Positions 19,221-29,519 of a DNA stretch of 64,000 bases are shown here, in pieces (position 1 is the first letter of the stretch; each line of letters opens with the position of its first letter). The DNA is from Candidatus Nitrosopumilus sp. (GTDB lineage: Archaea; Thermoproteota; Nitrososphaeria; Nitrososphaerales; Nitrosopumilaceae): the NCBI RefSeq assembly GCF_028278985.1, contig NZ_JANQTA010000018.1:88816-152815 (forward strand), written 5' to 3'. The notes under the pieces were generated by a model. That model made no database searches, was not told where the DNA came from, and saw nothing but the letters and a program-made list of their open reading frames with translations. The position numbers were made by a program, and so were the translations under genes.

Positions 19221-19361
19221 CTAAAGTGATTCTCTAATGATGTCATTAACTGCTTTTGAATAACTATAGGTGGAATTTTGTTTCTGCATTTTTTTTGCTT
19301 GATATGATCTTATTTTTTTGTCTAAATCGTCTTCGATCATTATTGTTGCGCGTCTAACCAT
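19221..19361 (-). CDS. Small ribbon-helix-helix-like protein (46 aa)
   Basis: MVRRATIMIEDDLDKKIRSYQAKKMQKQNSTYSYSKAVNDIIRESL; RHH-like TIMIEDDLDKKI; below ORF-track cutoff. Confidence 0.55.
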   Translation of the reverse strand: MVRRATIMIEDDLDKKIRSYQAKKMQKQNSTYSYSKAVNDIIRESL

Positions 19362-19432
19362 GTTATGCAATTCATAAGTTCAGTATTAATGCTAGTTAAT
19401 AATTATCACAATTGATAATTACTTTTTGTCTA

Positions 19433-20533
19433 TTATGTAACTATCTCGTCTAATCTATCTTCTTCTTGAGCTCGTTTGATTTCCATTGCAATTCTTCTTC
19501 CTACACCAAATGTAGTTCCATACTGATACTTTGTGTAAGGACTAGTTGTTGCAACAATTGGATTTCCTGGAACTCTTAAAGAGACATCATACACAATCAA
19601 TTCTAAATCTTTTGTAATCACACTTTGCAATGAGAATGGACCGATAATTCCTGGTGCATATTCCCTTTTAGCTGCAGCCACAAATTTGTCTCCCATTTTG
19701 ATTACTTTTTCTAATAGGGATTCTCTGATGCTTGCTGGAGTGTGACCTACCTCAATATTTTGCAAATCCATGTTGATATCAAGCTGCTGTTGTGCAGGTA
19801 ATGCATTATAATCGTGAATGTTTGTCTGTAATCTTCTTTCAATTCCAATAAAATCAACTTGGTCTGAAATTGGTGTATGAAAGAAATTAAAATTCATGTA
19901 TGTTCCAATTGCTAATTCTTCAATACTAGCAATCTCTAAATCTTTTCTTGCAATTATTCCTTGTTTGATTTTTTCTTCAGATTTTTCTTTATAGTCTTTG
20001 TAAGATGAAACGGTGAAAAATGCTCTCTCTAGTGGTCTGTTTTTTTCTTGAACCTTTACAATACATGGTTTGTTGATTCTCTTTGGGTCTTTGAATAATT
20101 TTGGATATTTGATCCTGGCTTTCTCTAGAAGATAATATTGTCCTTTTTTAGCTGTTCTCTCTTCGGCTTGGAATAATTTTCTATTTCCAAAAATTGGAAC
20201 TTTGAAAGAATTTTCTAGAGTTTTGTATCCTAGATATACTGTAAGTGAGCGATGAGGAACAATTATTGTATTTGATTCTCTTAACTCCTTTTGATATTTA
20301 GCTGAAGCCATATCTTTGAATTTGTTTAATACTATGATATTGTCTGCAATTCTTCCAAATCTTTGGTATGGTCCTTCTCTACCTTTTTGGCAAAATACTG
20401 TGGTCTCAAAGTCTTCATCTTTTGCACCGTCCATAATTTCTAGTGCAGAATGGCTTCCAAGAACACCAATTTTTACATCTGAATAATCATTTACAATTTT
20501 TTTAATCTCAGAACTCTTTATCATGTAACTCAT
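19433..20533 (-). CDS. purP: 5-formaminoimidazole-4-carboxamide-1-beta-D-ribofuranosyl 5'-monophosphate synthetase
   Basis: LGSHSALEIMDGAKDEDFETTVFCQKGRE; GIIGPFSLQSVITKDLELIVYDVSLRVPGNPIVATTSPYTKYQYG, archaeal PurP. Confidence 0.93.
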   Translation of the reverse strand: MSYMIKSSEIKKIVNDYSDVKIGVLGSHSALEIMDGAKDEDFETTVFCQKGREGPYQRFGRIADNIIVLNKFKDMASAKYQKELRESNTIIVPHRSLTVYLGYKTLENSFKVPIFGNRKLFQAEERTAKKGQYYLLEKARIKYPKLFKDPKRINKPCIVKVQEKNRPLERAFFTVSSYKDYKEKSEEKIKQGIIARKDLEIASIEELAIGTYMNFNFFHTPISDQVDFIGIERRLQTNIHDYNALPAQQQLDINMDLQNIEVGHTPASIRESLLEKVIKMGDKFVAAAKREYAPGIIGPFSLQSVITKDLELIVYDVSLRVPGNPIVATTSPYTKYQYGTTFGVGRRIAMEIKRAQEEDRLDEIVT

Positions 20534-20644
20534 TGATGGGAGGAGCTAATATAGCTAATTTCTCATTTTTCAGATCGACTAAAACACAAGATATTTCTCA
20601 ATCTTTTATTCAAGGAATATGTGCTGTATAATTTTGAACTTCAG

Positions 20645-20764
20645 ATGGCTGGAGTAATTTTACTAACTGCTATGGCAATAGGGGGAATCTCCTTGTGGAT
20701 AAAAAGAAGACGGCAAAGACAGCAACTTGAATCTGCATCAGATGATGAATTTGCAAATATCTAG
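20645..20764 (+). CDS. Small single-TM protein (39 aa)
   Basis: MAGVILLTAMAIGGISLWIKRRRQRQQLESASDDEFANI. Confidence 0.5.
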   Translation: MAGVILLTAMAIGGISLWIKRRRQRQQLESASDDEFANI

Positions 20765-20818
20765 TGCCTTATTGCATATTATCTCTAATACATAAAATAC
20801 AGTAATTTTCAATAATAG

Positions 20819-21379
20819 TTGTTGAGACTAATTGTTGCAATTACTGGCAGTACTGGGGTAATCTATGGAATCAGAATGCTTGAGACATTGAAAAAACTCA
20901 ATGTTGAAACCCACTTGGTAATTTCTGAATGGGGAGAAAAATGCATTTCAATGGAAACAGAACATTCTGTTGATTATGTAAAATCACTTGCAATAACTGT
21001 ATCTGATGAAAAAAATATGGCAGCAAGCGTTTCAAGTGGAACTCATAGAATTGATGGAATGATTGTAGCTCCATGCAGTATGAAAACACTGTCTGCTATT
21101 GCAAATGGTTATGATGATACTCTAGTTGCAAGAGCAGCTGGTGTAACAATCAAGGAATCTAGAAAATTGGTATTGATGGTTCGTGAAACTCCTTTATCTG
21201 CAATTCATTTGGAAAACATGCTAAAACTTGCACGTCTTGGAATTGTAATTTTGCCACCTGTTACTGAATTTTATACAAAACCAAAATCAATAGGTGATAT
21301 TGTAAATCATGGTGTTGGAAAGTGTCTTGATCAATTTGATTTAGAGCACAATTTATACCCTCGATGGGGTTCTTTCTAA
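20819..21379 (+). CDS. ubiX: UbiX-family flavin prenyltransferase
   Basis: IVAITGSTGVIYGIRMLE; IVAPCSMKTLSAIANGYDDTLVARAAGVTIKESRKLVLMVRETPLS. Confidence 0.92.
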   Translation: MLRLIVAITGSTGVIYGIRMLETLKKLNVETHLVISEWGEKCISMETEHSVDYVKSLAITVSDEKNMAASVSSGTHRIDGMIVAPCSMKTLSAIANGYDDTLVARAAGVTIKESRKLVLMVRETPLSAIHLENMLKLARLGIVILPPVTEFYTKPKSIGDIVNHGVGKCLDQFDLEHNLYPRWGSF

Positions 21380-21386
21380 GATACCA

Positions 21387-21812
21387 TTGACAACATTTTC
21401 GTTAGAAAAAATAATTTCAGCTAATAGAGATTCTGTATTTGAGATTTTTTCAAATTATGAAAACTATCAAAAGATATTTCCTCAACATTATCCTTCAATT
21501 CGAATACGTTCTGTAAGGGATAATGTGGCAGTAGTTGAAGAACATGTCAATTTTGGATCTGAAGAATTTCTTATTATGGCAAAACATGTTTCAAACAAAT
21601 CTGCATTGCATGAAGTATTTGTCATTGGCGGTGATATCAAAGGAAGTTATTTCAAGCAACAATTCGTTGATCTTCCTCAAGGAACAAAGGTAATTGTAGA
21701 TGTTCAACTAAAATTTGGAAAACTAAAAATCAAAAAATTATTTGGTGCAAGCAAATATGCTCAATATTATGAAGATATTCTAAATGATTTTGTAAAAATG
21801 TGCGAAAACTAG
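21387..21812 (+). CDS. START/polyketide-cyclase-like SRPBCC protein
   Basis: ANRDSVFEIFSNYENYQKIFPQHYPSIRIRS; 141 aa. Confidence 0.7.
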   Translation: MTTFSLEKIISANRDSVFEIFSNYENYQKIFPQHYPSIRIRSVRDNVAVVEEHVNFGSEEFLIMAKHVSNKSALHEVFVIGGDIKGSYFKQQFVDLPQGTKVIVDVQLKFGKLKIKKLFGASKYAQYYEDILNDFVKMCEN

Positions 21813-22015
21813 TCTGTTTTTGCTTCTTTATCTTTAAAGTCTTTGAGTTCTTTTTCGCCTTCGATTTTCCCTTTCTCAAATTCACCTTTTGCCTTACCAA
21901 AAGTCTTGGCTAGTTCTGGAATCTTTTTTGCTCCAAAAATCAATACTACTGCAATGATTATGATGAAGATCCATTCTTGACCTGCGATAAAGTTGGCTAG
22001 ATTCAGTCCTAACAT
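21809..22015 (-). CDS. tatA: Twin-arginine translocase TatA
   Basis: EWIFIIIIAVVLIFGAKKIPELAKTFGKAKGEFEKG. Confidence 0.92.
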   Translation of the reverse strand: MLGLNLANFIAGQEWIFIIIIAVVLIFGAKKIPELAKTFGKAKGEFEKGKIEGEKELKDFKDKEAKTD

Positions 22016-22042
22016 TATGCTTCTTATTCACCAAATTTGGAT

Positions 22043-22834
22043 TTAAGTGTTCAACTTTTGGCGCTCTTTACGCTCAATGATGATCATGCCTGCTGTGTAC
22101 AGTGCTATCATTGGTCCTGCAATAAACCACATTGTAACACCACTTCCATCTGGTGTTATGACTGCTCCAAAAATTACTATTGCAACAATTGCATATCTGA
22201 TATTTTTTCTCCAAAAATTAGAATCAACCATACCTGAAGCTGAAATTGCATACATTACTAGGGGTAATTGAAATGAAAATCCAAATGCTAACAAAAATTG
22301 CAAAACAAATGTTACAAAGTCAATTACATTCAGAAATGTAACTAGTCCTGCTGATTCACCATATCTATACAAAAATTCTAAGATGTATGGAACTACTAAA
22401 TTATAAGAAAAAACACATCCTGCAGCAAACAAACCTATTGCTGGCAATGAAATACTTCTACTAACATTGATTTCATGTTCTTTTAATGCTGGTTTGATAA
22501 ATCCTACAAATTCTTTAACTATCATTGGCATTCCAACTACTAATCCAACTAATGCAGCAATGTAGACTTGTGCAAAAAATGCTTGACCTGGTGCAGTTTG
22601 AATTAATTGCACATCTTGTGGTACAAGGTTATCTTTCATATGATTAGTAATCTGTGCTGCAATGTTATCCATTGGTTGTGGTGTTGGATAATACAATGTA
22701 ATCTGACCAAGATGAATTGGTTCTGCATGAAATGTTAGGATGAATGCTGTAATCACTCCGATAACAATTACAACTCGAAGTAGACGCTTTCGCAATTCTT
22801 CTAAATGTTGATTAAAACCTTCCAACTCAGACAT
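22043..22834 (-). CDS. tatC: Twin-arginine translocase TatC
   Basis: HLEELRKRLLRV; SRSISLPAIGLFAAGCVFSYNLVVPYILEFLY; FGFSFQLPLVMY. Confidence 0.93.
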   Translation of the reverse strand: MSELEGFNQHLEELRKRLLRVVIVIGVITAFILTFHAEPIHLGQITLYYPTPQPMDNIAAQITNHMKDNLVPQDVQLIQTAPGQAFFAQVYIAALVGLVVGMPMIVKEFVGFIKPALKEHEINVSRSISLPAIGLFAAGCVFSYNLVVPYILEFLYRYGESAGLVTFLNVIDFVTFVLQFLLAFGFSFQLPLVMYAISASGMVDSNFWRKNIRYAIVAIVIFGAVITPDGSGVTMWFIAGPMIALYTAGMIIIERKERQKLNT

Positions 22835-22864
22835 TGGGTATCTTTGTTTTCTAATCTATATCAA

Positions 22865-23332
22865 TTATGTGGGAATTGGCAATAATTTTGCTTCTGGGAG
22901 ACCAGCCTCTTTGAGTTGCTCCTGAGTAATTCCTTCAAATTCTAATGAAATAATGGCTTTGGTGTTAAATTTAGTCTCCATCTCTTTTGCCAAATTACCA
23001 ATCTCTTTACTTGCATAGATTTGCTTTGAATCTTTTAAGAAAATTCGTTCACCTTTCTCCATCTCTTTTCCATCAAACTTTCCTTGCAAGAAACTGGTAA
23101 TTGCTGGCAATTCTTTTCTGTCTATGTTATTGTGGAAATAACAGATTCCTTTAACTGATTCATAGTCAAATGCAGTTCCATTTCTATACATGAATACTCC
23201 AATAAAATGAGCCTCGTCTTCAGGTTCTCTGATGCATTTTATTTCCCAATTCAATAATTTAGATTCATCATAGGAAAATCCATCCATCTCATCTGCTGTA
23301 AGTTTCCAATATCGTGATCTTCCTTTAGCCAT
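22865..23332 (-). CDS. Hypothetical protein
   Basis: Start placed at MAKGRSRYWKLTADEMDG inside the 176-aa ORF. Confidence 0.6.
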   Translation of the reverse strand: MAKGRSRYWKLTADEMDGFSYDESKLLNWEIKCIREPEDEAHFIGVFMYRNGTAFDYESVKGICYFHNNIDRKELPAITSFLQGKFDGKEMEKGERIFLKDSKQIYASKEIGNLAKEMETKFNTKAIISLEFEGITQEQLKEAGLPEAKLLPIPT

Positions 23333-23432
23333 AATGTAATATTGTAAATTAATCTGATATAAATTCCAATATCTAGGGCTAACCGTCATTTTCAAAGTTA
23401 TTTCTTTAATATCTGATCAACGTAGTAGTCTC

Positions 23433-23588
23433 ATGGGTGACAGAATTACTGTCGTATTGGATTCTACAAATATCGAAAAATTACGTAGTATTCAAGCCAA
23501 AATGATCAAATCTTCACCAAAATCTGTGAGTTTCTCTCATGTGGTGAATATTGTTGTCAGTGAAGGCCTGAAAAAATTCAGAGCATAA
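23433..23588 (+). CDS. Small ribbon-helix-helix-like DNA-binding protein (51 aa)
   Basis: MGDRITVVLDSTNIEKLRSIQAKMIKSSPKSVSFSHVVNIVVSEGLKKFRA. Confidence 0.6.
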   Translation: MGDRITVVLDSTNIEKLRSIQAKMIKSSPKSVSFSHVVNIVVSEGLKKFRA

Positions 23589-23605
23589 TAAAGAAACAAA
23601 AACTG

Positions 23606-24016
23606 TTGTCGTATAATCTTACTGCTAGTATGGACTCTCAAAAAAATCCTCTATATCCAGTTCCAATAGATGACTATCCAAAACTATTTGATTATGTTTT
23701 AACTGTTGATGGTTTGGTATATTTTCAAACATTAAAACGAAATTACATTTTAGGAAAAGACCTAACTTTAGACGAATATAACAAATTACGACTCTTGTAT
23801 GTCTACTATGCAACTGCTAACAAGAATCCAAAAGAAGTTTTTGCTTGGCAAGACATTTGCATAAGTCTTGATGATAAAGGGATTTACGAAAAAGAAATGT
23901 TCCAATCAAAAGAAGATCTTAAAAATTCAAAATTAATTATTGAAAATCCTCAATACAATTCAGGACTGTATCGAAAATATACAGAATATGTAAAACAGAA
24001 AATGAATTCAAAGTAA
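23606..24016 (+). CDS. Hypothetical protein
   Basis: 136-aa ORF. Confidence 0.55.
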   Translation: MSYNLTASMDSQKNPLYPVPIDDYPKLFDYVLTVDGLVYFQTLKRNYILGKDLTLDEYNKLRLLYVYYATANKNPKEVFAWQDICISLDDKGIYEKEMFQSKEDLKNSKLIIENPQYNSGLYRKYTEYVKQKMNSK

Positions 24017-24070
24017 CCGATTCTGGGCTGGGAGATATCTGAACAACACAAGTCCTCAGAATCGGATTAC
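24013..24070. repeat. Imperfect 13-bp inverted repeat upstream of the purS promoter
   Basis: GTAACCGATTCTG (24013-24025) vs CAGAATCGG(A)TTAC (24057-24070), one bulge; TATA-like AGTATAAAAG at 24091. Confidence 0.6.
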
Positions 24071-24151
24071 CTGATATAGATTTCAAAATTAGTATAAAAG
24101 GACAAGATTTTTCGGAAGATAGATTAACCACGTTTGGAATTTTCATTTCAG

Positions 24152-24412
24152 ATGGCAACTTTTGAAGTTCATGTGACTATAGAAAACAAACCTGGAATTA
24201 GTGATCCTGAAGGTGAAACAATTCTAAATGACCTGGTTCTAAAAGGAACTCACAAAACAGTCTCTAAAATCAAAACTGCAAAAATGCTAAAGTTTACTAT
24301 TCAGGAAAAAGATCAAAAAACTGCCCAGTCAAAAATTCAAGAAATTTGTGATGAATTAAGGATTTACAATCCTATGGTAAGCAAAGTATCTTTTGATATC
24401 TTGAAGATTTAG
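24152..24412 (+). CDS. purS: Phosphoribosylformylglycinamidine synthase subunit PurS
   Basis: VHVTIENKPGISDPEGETILNDLVLKG; upstream of purQ/purL. Confidence 0.9.
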   Translation: MATFEVHVTIENKPGISDPEGETILNDLVLKGTHKTVSKIKTAKMLKFTIQEKDQKTAQSKIQEICDELRIYNPMVSKVSFDILKI

Positions 24413-24855
24413 TTTTTCTCTGTTTCTATATTTTCAATTGTACCATTTATGAGAATTTTACTTCGTAAAAATTCTGTTAGATTTGTTTGAGTTATTACTC
24501 CGGCTAGATTCCCATCATGTAAAATAATCATACGTCTAATGTTATTGTTCAGCATTTTTTGTACTACATCTTCAATGGCAGTATCTGGTTCAACCCATTT
24601 GAATTTCTTTGACATTATCTCTTCTAATTTTACTTGTGAAGCAAGCTTATCTTCTGCAGTAATCTTTCTTACAATATCTCTTTCTGATACAACTCCAGAG
24701 GGTTTCCCATCTTGCATGATTACTAGAAAACTGATCTCTTTTTCTTTTAGGATGTTTGATGCATCAAGAACAGTCTTGTCATGTTCAATGGTGATGACAT
24801 TTTTTTCCATAATGTCTCTAACCTGAGTCATGGCGATCAGGACGTTTTTTCCCAT
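24409..24855 (-). CDS. CBS-domain protein
   Basis: VRDIMEKNVITIEHDKTVLDASNILKEKEISFLVIMQDGKPSGVVSERDIVRK; two CBS units. Confidence 0.9.
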   Translation of the reverse strand: MGKNVLIAMTQVRDIMEKNVITIEHDKTVLDASNILKEKEISFLVIMQDGKPSGVVSERDIVRKITAEDKLASQVKLEEIMSKKFKWVEPDTAIEDVVQKMLNNNIRRMIILHDGNLAGVITQTNLTEFLRSKILINGTIENIETEKN

Positions 24856-24909
24856 AAAAATTTTTTCTGACTAGATTCAAATTAAATATCGCTCATTGTA
24901 ATTGAAATT

Positions 24910-25590
24910 GTGAAGGTTGGGGTTGTAGTTTTTCCTGGTAGTAATTGCGATCGTGATATGTATCATGTTTTAAAAGATGTATTCAAGCTTGACACTGAAT
25001 ACTATTGGCATGAAAAATCCTTGCCAAAAAATATTGATGCGATAGTTTTGCCTGGTGGCTTTTCATATGGAGATAGACTTCGTGCTGGAGTGATTGCTGC
25101 TCACAGTCCTATCATCAAAGATGTTCAAAAAATGGCAAAGAAAGGAATTCCGATTCTTGGCGTCTGTAATGGATTTCAAATTTTAGTTGAATCGGGCTTA
25201 TTGCCAGGTGTTTTGCTCAAAAATGAATCTCTGAATTTTATGTGTGAGTGGACTAATCTTGTGGTTGAAAATAACAATACTCCTTTTTCCAATCAATTTG
25301 AGATTGGTCAAAAAATCCCAATTCCAATAGCCAATGGTGAAGGACGGTATTACGTCGATGATGATACACTAAAAAAATTAAAGAAAAAAAATCAAATTGT
25401 TTTCCGATATGATGAAGTTGTAAATGGTTCCTCTCATAGAATTGCGGGTGTTTGCAATGAAGATGGTAATGTTGTTGGAATGATGCCTCATCCAGAGCGT
25501 GCTGTTGAATCTGAAATTAATCCAATTGATAACAAACCTTCAACTTTGATTTTTGAATCACTACTAGCAAAAATGGGTGTAAGCAATTGA
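24910..25590 (+). CDS. purQ: Phosphoribosylformylglycinamidine synthase subunit PurQ
   Basis: VVVFPGSNCDRD; LPGGFSYGDRLRAG; LGVCNGFQIL; MMPHPERA. Confidence 0.96.
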   Translation: MKVGVVVFPGSNCDRDMYHVLKDVFKLDTEYYWHEKSLPKNIDAIVLPGGFSYGDRLRAGVIAAHSPIIKDVQKMAKKGIPILGVCNGFQILVESGLLPGVLLKNESLNFMCEWTNLVVENNNTPFSNQFEIGQKIPIPIANGEGRYYVDDDTLKKLKKKNQIVFRYDEVVNGSSHRIAGVCNEDGNVVGMMPHPERAVESEINPIDNKPSTLIFESLLAKMGVSN

Positions 25591-27752
25591 GTTTAGAACC
25601 ACAAGAACTAGATGAACTAAAATCCAAAATTGGAAGAGATCCTACATCTACTGAATTACAAATAGTTGCAGCAGAATGGTCTGAACACTGTTCCTACAAA
25701 TCTTCTAAACGTCATCTGAAAATGCTCCCAATGAAGGGACCTCTAGTAATTACTGAAAAAGGATATGATTCAGGTGTCTTAGATGTTGGAGGTGGGTATG
25801 TGGTTACAGCTCATATTGAAAGCCATAATCACCCATCAGCTGTTGAACCCTATGGCGGTGCTGCAACTGGCGTTGGTGGGGTAATACGCGATATTTTATC
25901 CGCAGGTACAAGACCTATTGCAATTTTTGATGGATTACGATTTGGAGATATTGAAAAAGATCAACAAGCACGATGGCTTTTCAAAAATGCTGTGACTGGA
26001 ATTGCAGATTATGGAAATTGTTTGGGGATTCCTACCATAGGAGGAGAGGTAGAATTTGATCAATGTTATGAAAATTATGCTCTAGTGGATGTTGCAGCTG
26101 TTGGGTTTGGTAAAAAAGAAAATCTAATAAAAAATCATGCAAAAAAAGGTGACGTCGTAGTTCTGATGGGCGGTTCTACAGGTAGAGATGGAATTGGTGG
26201 TTCTCAATTTGCCTCTGATTCTTTAGAATCTGAAGACCGTTCTGCCGTTCAAATTCCAGACCCCTTTATTGAAAAACTAATCATTGAAGCAGTTCTTGAA
26301 GCACGAAATCAAAAACTCATTCATGCCATGAAAGACTTAGGTGGTGGAGGTTTATCATGTGCCATTTCTGAAACTGCTGATGCATTAGAAGTTGGAATTG
26401 AAATGGATGTGTCCAAAGTACATACTAGAGAATCTGATATGCATCCTGACGAAATCATGGTTTCTGAATCACAAGAGAGAATGTTAATTGTTACAACTAA
26501 AACAAAATTAAAAAAATTGCAGGATATTTGTAAGAAATTTAGAATTGGATGTTCTGTAATTGGTGTAGTAAAATCCGATAATCAAATGCATGTCAAAAAA
26601 GGAAAAAAGACATTTGCAAACCTTCCAACTGATGTAGTTGCAAATGCTACCTTGTTGAATTTACCTTCAAAAAAACCTGCATATCTTGAGAATATTGAAA
26701 AAGAAAAGAAATTCAAACCAATTTCCAATTATTCAAAAACTTTGTTAAAATTACTAGGTGCCCCAAATATTGCAAGTAAGATTTGGGTATATGGTCAATA
26801 TGATCATGAAGTTGGAATTAGAACTGTAGTTAAACCTGGACGAGATGCATCTGTTTTACGATTAGATAACGGAAAATTCCTTTCAGCAAAAATTGATGGA
26901 AATCCCAAACAATGTTACCTCAATCCAAGAGAAGGTGCAATTGGATGCTTTGAAGAAGCATGCAGAAATGTTGTATGCACTGGAGCCAAGCCAATTGGAA
27001 TGTTAGACCATCTTCAATTTGGAAATCCCAAAGACCCTGAAATATTTTGGACATTTCTTGAATCTCTTAAAGGACTCACTGATTTTGCCAAAGACTTCAA
27101 AATTCCTTGTGTTGGTGGCAAAGTCAGCCTATACAATGAAACTCCTGTAGGCCCAATCAAACCTACTCCTCTAATTGGAGTTTTAGGATTGATTGACAAA
27201 ACTCCTCTAATTCCTCAAAAAATCACTGATGGGGATTGTCTCATTTTAGTTGGTGATACAAAAGACGAAATGGGTGGTTCTGAATATTTTGAATACATTC
27301 ACAAATTTGTTGGTGGTAAATGTCCTGCAGTTGATTTCAAATCATCAAAAAATAATATGAAATCTGTTCTTGACTCAATAAAGAAAAAACTGCTAAAATC
27401 TGCTCATGATTGCTCTAAAGGTGGACTTGCAGTTGCAGTATCCGAATTATGTATGACAAATCAAATTGGATGTAAAGTATCATTAGAAAAAATCCCTGGC
27501 AAAAAATTAGATGTAGATAGATTATTGTTTTCAGAAAGCCATTCCCGATATCTTTTGACTGTGCAGAAAAAGAATCTCAAAAAACTAGAAGATATTCTAA
27601 AGAAAAACAAAACCGCATTCAAACAAATTGGTCAATTTTCAGGCGACTCTATTGTATTTTCTAAAGGAAACAAACCGATCATAGATCTAAGAGTTGATAA
27701 GGCACAAAAGACTTGGGTAAATTCGTTAAGGGATTTGGTACTGCATGGATGA
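25587..27752 (+). CDS. purL: Phosphoribosylformylglycinamidine synthase subunit PurL
   Basis: 721 aa; EWSEHCSYKSSK; ESHNHPSAVEPYGGAATGVGG; KDLGGGGLSCA. Confidence 0.97.
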   Translation: MSLEPQELDELKSKIGRDPTSTELQIVAAEWSEHCSYKSSKRHLKMLPMKGPLVITEKGYDSGVLDVGGGYVVTAHIESHNHPSAVEPYGGAATGVGGVIRDILSAGTRPIAIFDGLRFGDIEKDQQARWLFKNAVTGIADYGNCLGIPTIGGEVEFDQCYENYALVDVAAVGFGKKENLIKNHAKKGDVVVLMGGSTGRDGIGGSQFASDSLESEDRSAVQIPDPFIEKLIIEAVLEARNQKLIHAMKDLGGGGLSCAISETADALEVGIEMDVSKVHTRESDMHPDEIMVSESQERMLIVTTKTKLKKLQDICKKFRIGCSVIGVVKSDNQMHVKKGKKTFANLPTDVVANATLLNLPSKKPAYLENIEKEKKFKPISNYSKTLLKLLGAPNIASKIWVYGQYDHEVGIRTVVKPGRDASVLRLDNGKFLSAKIDGNPKQCYLNPREGAIGCFEEACRNVVCTGAKPIGMLDHLQFGNPKDPEIFWTFLESLKGLTDFAKDFKIPCVGGKVSLYNETPVGPIKPTPLIGVLGLIDKTPLIPQKITDGDCLILVGDTKDEMGGSEYFEYIHKFVGGKCPAVDFKSSKNNMKSVLDSIKKKLLKSAHDCSKGGLAVAVSELCMTNQIGCKVSLEKIPGKKLDVDRLLFSESHSRYLLTVQKKNLKKLEDILKKNKTAFKQIGQFSGDSIVFSKGNKPIIDLRVDKAQKTWVNSLRDLVLHG

Positions 27753-29190
27753 TAGACCTAAGGAAAACTGTGGTGTAGTTGGAATTTACAGTTTATCTGG
27801 AAAAAATGTCATACCTATGGTATTTGATGCATTACGTGCTTTACAACATAGAGGACAAGAAGCTTGGGGTTTTGCTGTTCCAAACAAACCCCCATTTAAG
27901 AGAGTAGGACTGGTTTCTCACTCTTCATCAGATTTTAAAAAATTAGCAAAAGAATACGAATCCTCATGTGTAATTGGACATGTGAGATACTCTACTATGG
28001 GAACAAGTACTTTAGATAATGCACAGCCTCTTAAGGTCAAAGACCTATGTGTTGCACACAATGGAACAATTGCAAACGCTCAAGAATTATCTAATTTAGT
28101 TGGAGGTTGCTCATTTACTCCTCAAAACGCAAGTGATACTTTGGTTGCAGCTGAGCGTCTAGTTTCATTAATTTCTGAAAATGGAGAAATGGGAAAAGCC
28201 CTTTCAATTTTGAAAAATGAAATGGCAGGCTCTTATTGTTTTACTTTCATCTCTGATGATCATTCTGTTTATGCTGCTCGTGATCCTAAGGGATTTCGCC
28301 CAATGGTTTTAGGACATAAAGAATCTGATAATACTTACATTGTAACTTCTGAATCTTCTGCAGTTACTGCAGTCGGTGCAACATTACAACGAGATGTTGT
28401 TCCAGGAGAATTAATCAAACTTAGTCAATCTGGTTTAGAAACTGAAAAATTCTCTGATGATCCTTCACGTGCACATTGTTCTTTTGAATTCACCTACTTT
28501 GCACATCCTTCTAGTAATATGGAGGGACATAACATCTACATCTCAAGAAAACGAATTGGAGAATTTATGGCAAGAAAATTCCCTCTCAAAGATGCTGACT
28601 TGGTAATTCCTGTACCTGATTCTGCAAGACCTGCAGCATTAGGATATGCCCAGGAACTTGGAATTTCATTTGATGAGGGATTGCTAAAAGATAGATACAG
28701 TAAGAAAGGTCCTTTGCGTAGTTTCATTGAACCTCACCAAAGTGATCGAGTAGACATTAATCGTTGGATTATCCCAATTACTGAAATTATCAAAGACAAA
28801 CATGTTGTGGTGATTGATGATAGTCTTGTTAGGGGAACGAGTTCAAAGGCAATCATCAAAGCCCTACGTAGAGCAGGCGCCAAAAAAATTAGCATGCTAA
28901 TTACATATCCCCAAATCAATTATCCTTGCTATGCTGGAATTGATTTTCCTTCACAAGAAGAACTTGCAACATATGTCAATGGAAAAACAATGACTCATGA
29001 TGAAATTACTGAAATGGTTAGACAAAGTATCGGTGTTGACTTTTTGGGATATAATGATGCTGAGAATTTAGCTAATGCAGTTGGCATGCCAAAAGATTCT
29101 ATGTGTTTTACTTGCTCTTCTGGAAATTATGAATCTCTAGGCATAAAGCCTGATTTTACAAAGCGTGAGCAGGTAAAGGCAACTAACTAG
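27745..29190 (+). CDS. purF: Amidophosphoribosyltransferase
   Basis: ENCGVVGIYS; LQHRGQEAWG; VVIDDSLVRGTSSKAII. Confidence 0.97.
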   Translation: MDDRPKENCGVVGIYSLSGKNVIPMVFDALRALQHRGQEAWGFAVPNKPPFKRVGLVSHSSSDFKKLAKEYESSCVIGHVRYSTMGTSTLDNAQPLKVKDLCVAHNGTIANAQELSNLVGGCSFTPQNASDTLVAAERLVSLISENGEMGKALSILKNEMAGSYCFTFISDDHSVYAARDPKGFRPMVLGHKESDNTYIVTSESSAVTAVGATLQRDVVPGELIKLSQSGLETEKFSDDPSRAHCSFEFTYFAHPSSNMEGHNIYISRKRIGEFMARKFPLKDADLVIPVPDSARPAALGYAQELGISFDEGLLKDRYSKKGPLRSFIEPHQSDRVDINRWIIPITEIIKDKHVVVIDDSLVRGTSSKAIIKALRRAGAKKISMLITYPQINYPCYAGIDFPSQEELATYVNGKTMTHDEITEMVRQSIGVDFLGYNDAENLANAVGMPKDSMCFTCSSGNYESLGIKPDFTKREQVKATN

Positions 29191-29232
29191 AATCAATTTA
29201 GAGATTTGATTAAATATGGTTTGGAGTGATTT

Positions 29233-29517
29233 TTGTTAATGCAAGCAATTTGGAATGATGTAGTAATTGCTGAAAGTGATGATACTGTTGTAGTTGAGGG
29301 TAATCACTATTTTCCAATTGATTCAATCAAAAAAGAATATTTTCAAAAAACAGACTTGACTTCATTTTGTGGTTGGAAAGGAATGGCTAATTACTATTCT
29401 GTAACCGTTAATGGTAAAACAAACAAAGATTGTGCATGGTATTATGCAGAACCAAATGATGCTGCCATGAAAATTAAAGGAATGGTTGCATTTTGGAATG
29501 GTGTTAAAGTAGAATAA
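29233..29517 (+). CDS. DUF427-domain protein
   Basis: IWNDVVIAESDDTVVVEGNHYFPIDSI...TSFCGWKGMANYYSVTVNG...AWYYAEP. Confidence 0.85.
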   Translation: MLMQAIWNDVVIAESDDTVVVEGNHYFPIDSIKKEYFQKTDLTSFCGWKGMANYYSVTVNGKTNKDCAWYYAEPNDAAMKIKGMVAFWNGVKVE

Positions 29518-29519
29518 TT

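Noticed and set aside
24410-24826. Plus-strand ORF overlapping the CBS protein
   Set aside because: Antisense to a clear two-CBS-domain protein.
27014-28919. Minus-strand ORFs inside purL and purF
   Set aside because: Antisense shadows; the sense genes are unambiguous.
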